Shown: positions 7,134-16,121 of the stretch, piece by piece
Layout of the letters: every line of letters begins with the position of its first letter
Position numbering within the stretch: the first letter of the stretch is position 1
DNA from: Nitrososphaerales archaeon
GTDB taxonomy: Archaea; Thermoproteota; Nitrososphaeria; Nitrososphaerales; JACAEJ01
DNA length: 38,833 nucleotides
Assembly (NCBI GenBank): GCA_013388925.1
Contig: JACAEJ010000013.1
Span: 1 to 38,833 of the forward strand
Direction: 5' to 3'
Notes under the pieces: generated by a model
Seen by the model: only the letters and a program-made list of their open reading frames with translations
What the model was told of the DNA's origin: nothing
Databases searched by the model: none
Position numbers and translations under genes: made by a program

Positions 7134-8729
7134 TTATGCAAGAAAATCTAAGAACGAGGGTTTTCTTGCTCCATTTATATCTCTGACGACCCTATCGAGG
7201 TCAGACCCTGTAGCATCGATCTTGTGGCAGTTCTTTATGGATCTGGCCATCTTCTTGAAGATGGGGCTACAAGCATCTGGGAGGTCTAGGAGGATTATCC
7301 TTTCAAAGGCATTCTTACTGACGAACTCTCTGATGTGCTTTAGCGTCTCTCCCATAACGTGGCGATCTGGCTTAAGGGAGCTCAAGTACTGTGATAATGG
7401 GTATACATCTGAGAGCTCCAGGGGCACCATCCCGAAGGGTAGAGTTAAGAAGCAGACCTGAAAATCCTCAAGAGCATTGCCAAGAGCTTTGGCCAATCTT
7501 GTGTAAAATGAAGACTTGTAGAAGGGTTTGACATCGGATTCTGGGAGGACCAACAACTTCTTTCTTACCATGGATAAATCTTCTAAGACCTTTCTATGGT
7601 GCCTTAGAGCCTCAGGTCTAACTAGATCGTTATGTTCATAGAAAAAGATGGCTTTTGGCTTGAAGGATGGAGTGCCATCTTCCAAAAATTTGCCATAGTC
7701 GCCTAAAAGATTAAAGGCATGCCAAAGCCTTGGGTGAGCCTTTGCCTTTATGCCAAGATACTCCCACAACCTGCCATCCCTTATCGCCTGCTTTGTAGTC
7801 CTTATTTCCTTTGACAGGACGTTCAAGTTATGAACGGCTATCCTCTGAATTCTTTCTTCAAACTCAAGATTCTCTATTTCTTTTAGCGTATATTCCGAAC
7901 ATACAGGGCAGTTGCACGGCAGATATGTCAATTCGTCCAACCTTGCAGTACCATAGTCCGTTATGTAACGCCCCTCTCTGGCGTATAGTATGTAGGAGGC
8001 AGAATCGAAGAGGTCACAGCCAAGGGCAACCGCAAGAGGAATTGTTAATGGGTGCCCAGCACCAAACAGGTGAAGAGGCTTGTCTATAGGCAAGGCTTGC
8101 TTTGTGGTGATTATCATCTTGGCCAACAAAACGAAGTTATAAGCTTCCATGACTTCTGTAGGGCTCCCTAGTGCGAATATATCAAATCTCATCTTGCCTG
8201 TTAGCTCTGCAGACTTCTTCAACAGATCGAGATAGCTCCCACCTTGGATTGGACCGACCCATAGTGTGCCTCCACCCTTCGCAGATTCTAGTGTCTCCTT
8301 CGCTGCCTTTAGAGTTATCCTAATAGTCTCGCTTGCCCGCCTCCTATCTACATCAATTCCAGTGGGTGTATCAAGTACCAAGGCCATATCAGATCCTATC
8401 TTTTCCTGAAATACGGCCATTTCTTTTGGTGTAACATCTATGTTTCCATACTTCAGCAGTTGATAGCCCCCCGAGTCAGTCATAATCGTGCCATCATAAT
8501 CGATGATTTTGTGTATACCCTTCTCTTCTGCCATCTTGCCAAAGACTTTTAGTGTGATGTAGGCATTCGTCATGACGGCGTCAAAGCCGAGCTTTGCCAT
8601 CTCTCTTGGTGCTATGCTCTGCCTTGCGGGATGGACCACAGGCAAGATGCAAGGAGTCTCCAATACCCCGCTCTTTGTCCTTAATTTGCCCACTCTACCT
8701 GCCAGATCGGTTGCTTTCACTTCGAACAT
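7134..8729 (-). CDS. tgtA: Archaeosine tRNA-guanine transglycosylase TgtA (no PUA domain)
   Basis: 531 residues. TgtA exchanges G15 of the D-loop for preQ0 on the way to archaeosine. Catalytic parts are present: MTDSGGYQLL (first Asp), QGGSYLDLL, LHLFGAGHPL and CDLFDSASYILYAREGRY (nucleophile Asp). The zinc site follows in CNCPVC with the His of AVHNL downstream. The C-terminal half has the archaeal lectin-like C1 and C2 regions. Many euryarchaeal enzymes continue into a PUA domain; this one stops at SFLDFLA with no PUA-like sequence in the remaining 100 nt. The PUA may be encoded elsewhere or be missing. It stands alone on the minus strand. Confidence 0.93.
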   Translation of the reverse strand: MFEVKATDLAGRVGKLRTKSGVLETPCILPVVHPARQSIAPREMAKLGFDAVMTNAYITLKVFGKMAEEKGIHKIIDYDGTIMTDSGGYQLLKYGNIDVTPKEMAVFQEKIGSDMALVLDTPTGIDVDRRRASETIRITLKAAKETLESAKGGGTLWVGPIQGGSYLDLLKKSAELTGKMRFDIFALGSPTEVMEAYNFVLLAKMIITTKQALPIDKPLHLFGAGHPLTIPLAVALGCDLFDSASYILYAREGRYITDYGTARLDELTYLPCNCPVCSEYTLKEIENLEFEERIQRIAVHNLNVLSKEIRTTKQAIRDGRLWEYLGIKAKAHPRLWHAFNLLGDYGKFLEDGTPSFKPKAIFFYEHNDLVRPEALRHHRKVLEDLSMVRKKLLVLPESDVKPFYKSSFYTRLAKALGNALEDFQVCFLTLPFGMVPLELSDVYPLSQYLSSLKPDRHVMGETLKHIREFVSKNAFERIILLDLPDACSPIFKKMARSIKNCHKIDATGSDLDRVVRDINGARKPSFLDFLA

Positions 8730-8806
8730 AATCTAGCGTATAACCCCCCTGAAGTTTCTATGGGATGTACTCAGACCTAAAACCAAAATTTGAGAGGCTT
8801 GAAGGG

Positions 8807-10561
8807 CTAAAAGGTTTTCTCCACGATCTTTTTGAAGACTTTGGAGTAGTGCTCTAGAGCTGTCCTTATGTAATCTCGATCTATAAAGCCATGGAGGGAT
8901 GGGGTCTCAAAAATCCTTTCGGGAGCCCTTAGACTGGTAGGGTCGAAGCCCTCTGAAGCCTTCAAGGCTTGCTTCTCCTCGTAGATACGCCTCCCCAAGG
9001 CTTCCAATTCTTCCTCATTTGATTCATAACCCAAAGCATTAAGGGCTTTCTTGACTACACTCGGTTCGTAAATACTTCGGGAAAAATAGCATACTACGAG
9101 GCTTGAAAGTGTCTGCCTCCAGCACTCTTCCTTTATCAGCCTATCGACAAGTTCATCAGGTGTTAAGCCTCTCGTCTTCTGATCTAAAGAGTAGCCAGCA
9201 CTATCTAGATGACTATGACGAGAGCCTATTAGATAGCCTATATAAGCTGCTGGACCCGTGTGATAGCCAGGCATCTCGTTGCCACCGAATGATAGAGCGA
9301 ATTCTTTGCCACCATAAACTTTAGATGCATAATCAATGCCTTTAGCTAAGGCTTCATAGAATTCGTTGGGCTGATTTAAAACAAACTCAACGGCAACTCT
9401 GTAAGCGTCTACCTTACCCCAATCGATATCCACCAATACATCGTTTGATTTAACAAAGCCTTTTTTGTAAGCTTCGGTAGCCCAAGCCAGAGCTACTCCA
9501 GTGCTCATGGCGTCCAGACCTCCTCTCTCTACTTCGTCCATCAGCTTTAATAGATCATCAACGTTAGAGATGCCGAGCATACTGCCCAAAGAGTATATAG
9601 GCTCATAATCGTAAGATACAAATGTAGTCTTGTAGAAGTAGGGCTCATCGGGATAGGGCTCTCTGATAGTTGCCAAATGTATGCAAGCAACTGGACAATG
9701 GCTACATGCTACCCTCCTACCAAGCTTATTGCTAGCCAAACTCTCTCCACTAATCCTCTCAGCCTCTTCAAACTTATTTGACGTGAGGTTTTTTGTGGGC
9801 AAAGCTCCTAAAGCGTTCAAAGGCAATACGTTCAAGGCTGTACCCAATTCGTGGTACTTCTTCATAGAATCAGACTTTATAGCAAGTCCGTATATTTCAT
9901 CATAGGCATCTCTGTAAACCTTTATTTTAGGAGCACGTATACTGGACTTACCATAAATTATCAAAGCCTTAAGCTTCTTAGAGCCGAATACAGCCCCTAA
10001 GCCCATTCTACCGAAATGTCTGTAAGTCTCTGTTACAACACAAGCATATCTGACGAGTTTCTCACCAGCTCTACCAATCCTCATTATTGTCCTTACGCCA
10101 GCCCCAAGCAAAGCCTCCCTCAGAACTCTACCGACAGTGTAAGTGCTCCTCATGCCCCAGAGCGTGGCTGCATCTCTAAATTGAACCCCCTTCTCACTTA
10201 TTACCAAGTATATGGGTCTATCGCTAACTCCTTTGATCACTATAGCTTCATAGCCAGCAGACCTAATTGCTGTAGCACTCCTTCCGCCTGCATGGCTCTC
10301 ACCATAATTCCCTGTCAATGGACTCTTAAAAACAGCTACAACTTTTGATGCTAAAGGGTAAAAAGCTGTAAGAGGTCCTATAGCAAATACAATAACATTA
10401 CCAGGATCAAAAGGAGTAGCACCTCTAACTGCCTCTTCCTTGTAAAGCTGAAGAGCTACGCCAACCCCTCCCAACCATTCGTTGAAGAGATCAGATCTAT
10501 TCCTTACGTGAAAACACTTCCTTTCAAGATCTATGTATAAAACATTGTTCTGATTCATCAT
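8807..10561 (-). CDS. Tungsten/molybdopterin aldehyde:ferredoxin oxidoreductase family
   Basis: 584 residues. The N-terminal domain shows NEWLGGVGVA, GPLTAFYPLASKVVAVFKSP and HAGGRSATAIRSAGYEAIVI, which form the bis-pterin-binding core of the AOR family. The [4Fe-4S] ligands are in CSHCPVAC (CxxCxxxC) and a fourth Cys near residue 500 (LVVCYF). GGLDAMSTG and SLDQKTRGLTP match later pterin contacts. Such enzymes oxidise aldehydes to acids and pass electrons to ferredoxin. The start (ATG ATG) overlaps the upstream 16-Cys ferredoxin stop by 4 nt, so the two form a heteromer; that pairing resembles WOR5 of Pyrococcus more than homodimeric AOR. The substrate cannot be predicted. Confidence 0.92.
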   Translation of the reverse strand: MMNQNNVLYIDLERKCFHVRNRSDLFNEWLGGVGVALQLYKEEAVRGATPFDPGNVIVFAIGPLTAFYPLASKVVAVFKSPLTGNYGESHAGGRSATAIRSAGYEAIVIKGVSDRPIYLVISEKGVQFRDAATLWGMRSTYTVGRVLREALLGAGVRTIMRIGRAGEKLVRYACVVTETYRHFGRMGLGAVFGSKKLKALIIYGKSSIRAPKIKVYRDAYDEIYGLAIKSDSMKKYHELGTALNVLPLNALGALPTKNLTSNKFEEAERISGESLASNKLGRRVACSHCPVACIHLATIREPYPDEPYFYKTTFVSYDYEPIYSLGSMLGISNVDDLLKLMDEVERGGLDAMSTGVALAWATEAYKKGFVKSNDVLVDIDWGKVDAYRVAVEFVLNQPNEFYEALAKGIDYASKVYGGKEFALSFGGNEMPGYHTGPAAYIGYLIGSRHSHLDSAGYSLDQKTRGLTPDELVDRLIKEECWRQTLSSLVVCYFSRSIYEPSVVKKALNALGYESNEEELEALGRRIYEEKQALKASEGFDPTSLRAPERIFETPSLHGFIDRDYIRTALEHYSKVFKKIVEKTF

Positions 10562-10962
10562 TTGCCCGTCTCCTCTATACCTAAAACCCTAAAGTTACAA
10601 TAGTTAACACAATAGCCACAGTGCACACAGATTACAGGCTTGTTCGTGCTATCATCCCAGAATATAGCCCTTATATCACAAGCCTTCTCACAGAATCTGC
10701 AACCTATACACTTAGACGGATCAAGCAAAACCCCTCCTCCTGTTCTAGCTCTCAAGGCATCCACGGGGCAAGCCCTAAGGCAAGGAGCGTCTATGCAAGC
10801 TCTACAGACTATGACCGTGAAGCCCCTCTCAAACCCCCCTACACTCTTCGCATATAGGGCTGCCTTATCGAGACCCGCGAAGCCAAGTCTCCTCGAACAC
10901 GCAAACATGCAGAGCTGGCAACCAACACAACGCTCTACATCTATTATGGCAAGCCTCTTCAA
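10558..10962 (-). CDS. Four-cluster [4Fe-4S] ferredoxin subunit for the AOR-family enzyme
   Basis: 134 residues with sixteen cysteines in four groups: CVGCQLCMFAC, CRACIDAPCLRAC, CIGCRFCEKAC and CVHCGYCVNYC. This is the layout of electron-transfer beta subunits of the DMSO-reductase B type and of the small subunit of WOR5. It probably carries electrons from the pterin and cluster in the downstream subunit to a soluble acceptor. Start TTG 10962 is the only plausible start before the first cysteine motif. The 105-bp upstream gap contains an AT-rich stretch near 10975-11000 that may be the promoter. First gene of a two-gene operon. Confidence 0.9.
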   Translation of the reverse strand: MKRLAIIDVERCVGCQLCMFACSRRLGFAGLDKAALYAKSVGGFERGFTVIVCRACIDAPCLRACPVDALRARTGGGVLLDPSKCIGCRFCEKACDIRAIFWDDSTNKPVICVHCGYCVNYCNFRVLGIEETGK

Positions 10963-11067
10963 TTTGGCACCTAATCTTTTTATGGATTTTATGTATTAAG
11001 CCTTTAATGAGAAAAATAGACATTAAGGACCTAGCTTAAGTCGATTGTTTGATGTGAAACTCAGTTC

Positions 11068-11475
11068 TCATTCTTTGGTTTCCCTCATAAACTCATCAAA
11101 GACGGACTTGACCCTCTCAACCGCCAGGCCACTTCCTTCCACTCCCTGTTCTGTCACCTTTATCTTGTCCATGACTATTATGGACCTTATATCCTCCATA
11201 ATTTTGACCATCCCTGGGAAGACCCTATTCAGCCTTTCGGCAAGGGCCCTTAGATCGAAGGGCTTCTCCACCAACCTTATCTCTTTCACAAAATCGCTGT
11301 TCAAGACGACCTTGTAGACGTTCTTACCCGCACCTAATACGTTGTTCAGTATAATATTGAGCTTCTCGTCTACTCCTACAAGATCCCCTTCGTATACCTT
11401 ACCTTCCGAAGTTACCACGGCTACCTTCCTCCCTATGAGCGCTATCAGCTCTTCGCCGAATCTTTTATGGGCTAT
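11068..11475 (-). CDS. Lsm (Sm-like) protein with C-terminal extension; start uncertain
   Basis: The Sm1 motif is seen in FGEELIALIGRKVAVVTSEG, then GKVYEGDLVGVDEKLNIILNNV; Sm2 is less typical (VVLNSDFVKEIRLVEKP). About 60 residues of charged, probably helical C-terminal extension follow, as in SmAP3-like proteins. Archaeal Lsm rings bind U-rich RNA. GTG 11418 would cut off the first helix and strand of Sm1, yet the open frame continues upstream to TAG 11524 without any ATG, GTG or TTG. The best candidate is ATA 11475, 9 nt after a GAGGT sequence; CTG 11484 is another option. Coordinates use ATA. A TATA-like AT stretch at 11514-11525 fits such a start. Confidence 0.7.
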   Translation of the reverse strand: MAHKRFGEELIALIGRKVAVVTSEGKVYEGDLVGVDEKLNIILNNVLGAGKNVYKVVLNSDFVKEIRLVEKPFDLRALAERLNRVFPGMVKIMEDIRSIIVMDKIKVTEQGVEGSGLAVERVKSVFDEFMRETKE

Positions 11476-11570
11476 GGATGACAGACCTCTCCCCCTCTCT
11501 GTTAATTCTCGTGTTAATAAAAACTATATGGTGATTAATGATAGAATTTGAGGCTTGGGCTCTGTTTTGA

Positions 11571-12158
11571 CTAGCCGAAGAAACGGTTCAATTGTTCAGC
11601 ATGTAAATGTTGTAGCCAGTCAACAAAACCCGCTCTTTTTGGATATTCTCCTTTTATTACTTTAATGATATCTTCAACAACGCTATGAGCGTCCCTCCCT
11701 GTCGTGTCAAACTCTGCCACCCTCTCCCTACCGAACTTCTTTAGGGCATCGTAAGCACATATGCCCAATATCTCCGAGGCCATGTTCTCTTTGACCTTCT
11801 CTGCGCCATAGTTTCTTGATCTATATCTGTTCTCGAGCTCAAGAGGCGAGCACCTCAAAACAACGACGAGTTCGATCCTTCTCTTAGAGAAGATAGATGA
11901 TAACAGATGTCCCACCGCGACTACTCTCTTCCCTTTGACAGATTCTCTTGCGTGCTTTCTCAATAGGTCTGTATCTGCTATAAAGCCGTGCTCATCCTCG
12001 CCCATTATAGCCCCTTTTTCTATGGCGAGTTGGTTCAAATCCAAAAAATCAAAGTTCAAAAACCTCGCCAGTAACCTACCCACGGTCTTCTTCCCAGTAC
12101 CAGGGGTGCCCGTTATGCCTATGACTCGTTCTAGTCTTCTCGTCCTATCATTCGGCAT
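11571..12158 (-). CDS. AK6/Fap7-type adenylate kinase-like NTPase
   Basis: 195 residues. The P-loop region GITGTPGTGKKTVGRLLA starts near residue 13 and is followed by FLDLNQLAIEKG, a lid-like segment RYRSRNYGAEKVKENMASEI and the family's DTTGRD. In eukaryotes Fap7/AK6 works in 40S maturation with uS11; archaeal forms are small adenylate-kinase-like NTPases. Odd point: the Walker A lysine is followed by Lys-Thr instead of Ser/Thr-Thr, so the residue that normally coordinates magnesium is replaced. The start overlaps the upstream zinc-ribbon gene by 11 nt. About 30 residues of extra C-terminal tail are rich in His, Gln and Phe. Confidence 0.83.
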   Translation of the reverse strand: MPNDRTRRLERVIGITGTPGTGKKTVGRLLARFLNFDFLDLNQLAIEKGAIMGEDEHGFIADTDLLRKHARESVKGKRVVAVGHLLSSIFSKRRIELVVVLRCSPLELENRYRSRNYGAEKVKENMASEILGICAYDALKKFGRERVAEFDTTGRDAHSVVEDIIKVIKGEYPKRAGFVDWLQHLHAEQLNRFFG

Positions 12159-12318
12159 ACTGGACTTGGACCTTTGTAGGAGTGAACTCTACGACCAAAG
12201 CTTGGCCACAATTGCTACATCTTGCCTGAAGGTAGATTGTGTGAGGAGGAGAGCCCGTCGTGTTCAGATTCTGGTTTAGGGTTATCTTTTCACTCTTACA
12301 GATAGTGCATGTCAACAT
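12148..12318 (-). CDS. Small zinc-ribbon protein
   Basis: 56 residues from ATG 12318; a frame from 12339 adds seven hydrophobic residues and is less likely. Two CxxC knuckles, CTIC near residue 4 and CSNC near residue 34, flank a Gly-Ser-Pro-Pro loop, with a beta-rich tail (ALVVEFTPTKVQVQ). I do not recognise a named family. It precedes the AK6/Fap7 gene with an 11-nt overlap, so the two are probably translated together; zinc-ribbon neighbours of ribosome-assembly genes are common in archaea, but a role here is only suggested by position. The 180-bp gap to grpE holds promoters for both directions. Confidence 0.65.
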   Translation of the reverse strand: MLTCTICKSEKITLNQNLNTTGSPPHTIYLQARCSNCGQALVVEFTPTKVQVQYAE

Positions 12319-12454
12319 AACAATCAAGGTCGATGCCAATTGAAGAATATGTAAATCTTTCGCCCATATGTATTATTATTTAAAAAAGTCGGATTCAACT
12401 TTTGAGCAAACTTAATAGAACTGTATTAGAGAGCATAAAGGTTATGAGGTAAAG

Positions 12455-12464
12455 TTTAAATAAA
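12455..12464 (+). promoter_or_regulatory. TATA box of the grpE-dnaK-dnaJ operon
   Basis: TTTAAATAAA after an A-rich BRE-like GGTAAAG. Transcription would start near 12485, about 40 nt before the GrpE ATG 12526, leaving a leader with a GGAGGT ribosome site at 12512-12517. Confidence 0.5.
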
Positions 12465-12489
12465 ATTTTGGGCTATCAACCTAAGGTTA

Positions 12490-12509
12490 GTATCTTCGAT
12501 ACACTGTAT
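12490..12509. promoter_or_regulatory. Two overlapping inverted repeats in the grpE leader, possible heat-shock operator
   Basis: GTATC-TTC-GATAC (12490-12502) and ATACA-C-TGTAT (12499-12509) share the ATAC at 12499-12502. They lie just downstream of the predicted transcription start, a place where archaeal repressors such as Phr bind. No known heat-shock consensus is claimed. Confidence 0.25.
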
Positions 12510-12525
12510 ATGGAGGTCTATGATC

Positions 12526-13095
12526 ATGGGAGAGCCCATTACAAAGGATGAATCTATGATGGAAGTTGAGAAGGTTGATAAGCCTATAGAATTGATTAAA
12601 CTAGAAAATGAAATAGACGAATTAAAGAAGGCTCTGAAAGAGGAACATAATAGGGCAGAAGAATACTTGAACCGGTTGAAGTACCTCCAAGCCGATTTCG
12701 AAAACTTTCAGAAGAGGGTGAACAGAGAGATTTTCGATCTGGTAAAGTATGGTAATGAGAGGTTGATCGTAAAATTGTTAAGTGTTATCGACGATCTTGA
12801 AAGAGCCATAAAATCTGGCAAGGAGAGCGATGGTAAAGAGGCCCTTTTGAACGGTATTAGGATAGTCCTGAAGGAACTGATGGACATTCTTAAGAAGGAG
12901 GGGTTGGATCAGATAGATACTATTGGAAAGAGCTTTGATCCTAACCTGCATGAGGCGATAGAATATGTAGAAACGAAAGACTGCCCAGAAAACACGATAG
13001 TAGAAGAGATAAGAAAGGGTTATCTTCTAAATGAAAGGTTGATAAGACCGAGCATGGTCAAGGTGGCCATAAGGAAGGGTGAGGATAATGAGTAG
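12526..13095 (+). CDS. grpE: GrpE nucleotide exchange factor
   Basis: 189 residues from ATG 12526, chosen because GGAGGT at 12512-12517 has 8-nt spacing to it but only 2 nt to ATG 12520. A long N-terminal coiled coil (about residues 20-60) leads to [17 protein letters not shown] and the head domain, with [20 protein letters not shown] and a closing VRKGYLL-like segment ([20 protein letters not shown]). GrpE releases ADP from DnaK. It is the first gene of the operon and overlaps dnaK by 8 nt. Archaeal Hsp70 systems are widely held to have come from bacteria. Confidence 0.96.
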   Translation: MGEPITKDESMMEVEKVDKPIELIKLENEIDELKKALKEEHNRAEEYLNRLKYLQADFENFQKRVNREIFDLVKYGNERLIVKLLSVIDDLERAIKSGKESDGKEALLNGIRIVLKELMDILKKEGLDQIDTIGKSFDPNLHEAIEYVETKDCPENTIVEEIRKGYLLNERLIRPSMVKVAIRKGEDNE

Positions 13096-14953
13096 CTCTA
13101 AGGAGAAGATATTAGGAATAGACTTGGGAACCACGAATTCGGCAGCAGCGATCATGGAGGCTGGGAGGACGGTAGTCATACCCAGTGCTGAGGGCCCTAC
13201 CGTAGCGGGGAAGATGTTCCCTTCTGTAGTCGCCTTCACAAAGGATGGCCAATTGCTGGTCGGAGAGCCTGCCAAGAGGCAAGCCCTAACGAATCCCGAG
13301 GGCACCATTTTTGAGATCAAGAGGAAGATGGGAACCGACTACAAGGCTTTTGTTCATGATAAGGAGTTCACCCCTCAACAGGTATCTGCCTTTATCCTTC
13401 AGAAGATAAAGAGAGATGCAGAAACATACCTTGGGAGGACCTTGAGCAAGGTGGTGATAACCGCTCCGGCCCACTTCAACGATAATCAGAGGCAGGCTAC
13501 AAAAGATGCAGGGAGCATAGCCGGACTGGATGTAGTGAGGATAATAAACGAGCCTACAGCAGCGTGCCTTGCCTATGGTTTAGACAAGCTGGAGAAGGAA
13601 ATGAAGATAATGGTCTTCAGCTTTGGTGGAGGGACTCACGACGTAACCGTTATGGATTTTGGCGGAGGGGTCTTTCAGGTAATAGCAACTAGTGGGGACA
13701 CACAGACTGGAGGGGCAGACATAGACTATGCCATAGTTGGCCATCTTGTTGAAGAGTTCAGGAGGCAGACAGGAATGGATCTAAGAAACGACAAGACAGC
13801 CATGACAAGATTGAAGGAGGCCAGCGAGAAGGCCAAGATAGAGTTATCAAACCTTTTCACGACAGATATCGACTTGCCCTTCATAGCCATGGACAAAGAA
13901 GGGCCGAAGCACTTCCACCATACATTGACAAGAGCGAAGTTAGAAGAGCTTGCTCTGCCTATAGTCAAGAGGACGGAGAGCGCTATAAGGAGAGTATTGG
14001 AGGATGCAAAGCTCACTCCAAGGGATATTGATAAAGTGATATTGATAGGAGGGCAGACGAGGATGCCTTTAGTGAGAAGATTCATTGAAGAAGCAGTTGA
14101 CAAGCCCCCTGAGTTGGGAGTAGATCCCATGGAGTGCGTGGCCATAGGAGCTGCCATTCAGGGAGCCATAATAGCTGGGGAAGTGAAGGACATTCTCTTG
14201 CTCGACGTTACACCCCTGTCTTTGGGTGTGGAAACTTTGGGAGGAATATTCACAGGGATTATTGAGCGTAATACCACCATACCCACAAAGAGGAGCCAAG
14301 TCTTTACGACGGCTGCCGATTTTCAGACTACCGTTACCATTCACGTCCTACAAGGTGAGAGGCCTATGGCTAGTGACAACGTATCGTTGGGGATGTTCAA
14401 TCTTACTGGCATACCACCAGCGCCCAGAGGAGTTCCTCAGATAGAGGTAACCTTTGACATAGACGTTAACGGAATACTGCACGTAACTGCCAAGGACATG
14501 GCTACAGGGAAGGAACAGAAGATAACCATCACGGCGTCAAAGAAGCTGTCAAAAGATGAGATGAGACGAATGGTCGGCGAGGCCGAGAAGTTCGCCGAGC
14601 AGGACAGGATAAGGAGAGAAGAAGCCGAGCTTCGCAACTTCTCCGATAACTTGATCTACGTAGCTGAAAAGACAAAATCAGATCTTAAAGAGAAGCTGAA
14701 CCAAGACCAGATAAAGAAGATAGACGAATCTGTGAACGAATTGAAGGATGCCCTTGGAGGAAAAGATGTGGACAAGATAAAGGCAAAGAATGAGCAGCTA
14801 TCAAAGGTCCTGCAGGAGATAGGAGCTGCGGCATACCAGCAATCAGCTCAGCAGGCTCAAAGGCAGGAGGAGCAGGGCAAGGAGCAAAAAGAGGAGAAGA
14901 AGGATAAGGTAATCGATGCCGACTACGAAGTGGTGGATGATAAGGATAAGTAG
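13088..14953 (+). CDS. dnaK: Hsp70 chaperone DnaK with altered phosphate-2 loop
   Basis: 621 residues from ATG 13088, which follows GGTGAG; GTG 13079 would add three. The nucleotide-binding domain shows [10 protein letters not shown] (phosphate 1), IFEIKRKMG (catalytic Lys), [13 protein letters not shown] (hinge Glu) and [12 protein letters not shown] (adenosine). The substrate-binding part has [16 protein letters not shown] and a C-terminal helical lid rich in Gln and Lys ending in DADYEVVDD. Unusual: the phosphate-2 motif, DLGGGTFD in most Hsp70s, reads SFGGGTHD, so the conserved Asp (E. coli Asp194) is Ser178 here. The codon is AGC (13619-13621), two changes from an Asp codon. The downstream Asp and the phosphate-2 Thr are kept. 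Confidence 0.97.
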   Translation: MSSSKEKILGIDLGTTNSAAAIMEAGRTVVIPSAEGPTVAGKMFPSVVAFTKDGQLLVGEPAKRQALTNPEGTIFEIKRKMGTDYKAFVHDKEFTPQQVSAFILQKIKRDAETYLGRTLSKVVITAPAHFNDNQRQATKDAGSIAGLDVVRIINEPTAACLAYGLDKLEKEMKIMVFSFGGGTHDVTVMDFGGGVFQVIATSGDTQTGGADIDYAIVGHLVEEFRRQTGMDLRNDKTAMTRLKEASEKAKIELSNLFTTDIDLPFIAMDKEGPKHFHHTLTRAKLEELALPIVKRTESAIRRVLEDAKLTPRDIDKVILIGGQTRMPLVRRFIEEAVDKPPELGVDPMECVAIGAAIQGAIIAGEVKDILLLDVTPLSLGVETLGGIFTGIIERNTTIPTKRSQVFTTAADFQTTVTIHVLQGERPMASDNVSLGMFNLTGIPPAPRGVPQIEVTFDIDVNGILHVTAKDMATGKEQKITITASKKLSKDEMRRMVGEAEKFAEQDRIRREEAELRNFSDNLIYVAEKTKSDLKEKLNQDQIKKIDESVNELKDALGGKDVDKIKAKNEQLSKVLQEIGAAAYQQSAQQAQRQEEQGKEQKEEKKDKVIDADYEVVDDKDK

Positions 14954-14981
14954 AATCGATCGCATCAAAAGTTGAATCTTC

Positions 14982-16076
14982 ATGTATGGGGATAAAAAGG
15001 ACTACTACGACGTTCTAGGCGTCCCAAGGAATGCGACTCAGGAGGAGATAAAGAGCGCCTATCGTAAACTGGCATTGCAATATCACCCAGACAGGAACAA
15101 ATCTCATGATGCGGAGGAGAAGTTCAAGGAGATATCTGAGGCCTACGCTGTTCTATCGGATGAGGAGAAACGCAGGCAGTACGATATGTTCGGCCATGCA
15201 GGCATAGGTAGCAGATATACAAGAGAGGACATATTCAAAGGGGTCGACTTTGATGAAATCTTCAGGGATCTGGGCTTCGGTGGCTTCGATAGTATCTTTG
15301 ACATGTTCTTTGGGAGACGTAGGGAGCGCTATGGCCCAGAGAAGGGGGATGATCTGAGGTACGATCTTGAAATCACCCTTGAAGATGCCTTTAGGGGTCT
15401 AAATACGGAGATAGAAATCCCCCGAAACGAGGAGTGTAATGTGTGCAAAGGGACAGGAGCAAGGCCAGGGACAGGGCCAAAGACGTGTCTAAAATGTCAT
15501 GGTACGGGGCAGGTGCAGTACTCCCGCATGTCTGGTTTTACTAGATTCGTTCAGATAACTACTTGTGATAGGTGTAATGGTAGGGGGGTGGTACTAGAGA
15601 GTCCATGTAAGGAGTGCCATGGCACTGGCATAGTGAAGCACTACAGAAAGATAAGGATAGATGTGCCACGTGGAGTGGATACGGGCCACAGCCTAAGGCT
15701 GAGGGGGGAGGGCGAAGTAGGTGCAAGAAGAGGGCCAGCTGGCGATCTGTATATAGTAATAGGCATAAAGCCTCACAAGGTCTTTAAGAGAGAGGGAAAC
15801 GACATATTCTGTGATGCTATTATGGGCTTCCCTCAGGCAACCTTAGGATCTGAGATAGAGGTGCCAACCTTGGATGGGAAGGCCAAACTAAGGATACCTC
15901 CAGGTACTCAGACCGGGACTATATTCAGACTGAAGGGGAGGGGCATGCCAAAGATGAGAGGGTTTGGTAGAGGGGATGAAATGGTGAGAGTTATTTTAAG
16001 GACTCCAACAAACCTGACGGAGAAGCAGAGAAGGCTCCTTTTGGATTTGGCCAAGGAGTTTGGAGAAAGCAGTTGA
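14982..16076 (+). CDS. dnaJ: Hsp40 co-chaperone DnaJ
   Basis: 364 residues, class I. The J domain (residues 1-75) contains [20 protein letters not shown] and the HPD triad in YHPDRN. A short Gly/Phe region with [13 protein letters not shown] follows. Four zinc-finger repeats are present: [24 protein letters not shown] and CKECHGTG. The C-terminal domains contain [19 protein letters not shown] and [19 protein letters not shown]. It delivers substrates and stimulates DnaK ATP hydrolysis. It lies 28 nt after dnaK, completing the bacterial-type order grpE-dnaK-dnaJ. Because HPD is intact, normal coupling to DnaK is expected in spite of the changed DnaK loop. Confidence 0.97.
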   Translation: MYGDKKDYYDVLGVPRNATQEEIKSAYRKLALQYHPDRNKSHDAEEKFKEISEAYAVLSDEEKRRQYDMFGHAGIGSRYTREDIFKGVDFDEIFRDLGFGGFDSIFDMFFGRRRERYGPEKGDDLRYDLEITLEDAFRGLNTEIEIPRNEECNVCKGTGARPGTGPKTCLKCHGTGQVQYSRMSGFTRFVQITTCDRCNGRGVVLESPCKECHGTGIVKHYRKIRIDVPRGVDTGHSLRLRGEGEVGARRGPAGDLYIVIGIKPHKVFKREGNDIFCDAIMGFPQATLGSEIEVPTLDGKAKLRIPPGTQTGTIFRLKGRGMPKMRGFGRGDEMVRVILRTPTNLTEKQRRLLLDLAKEFGESS

Positions 16077-16121
16077 AGGATTTTCCGAATGTAAAATACT
16101 GTTAACAAAGCAAAAAATTGA

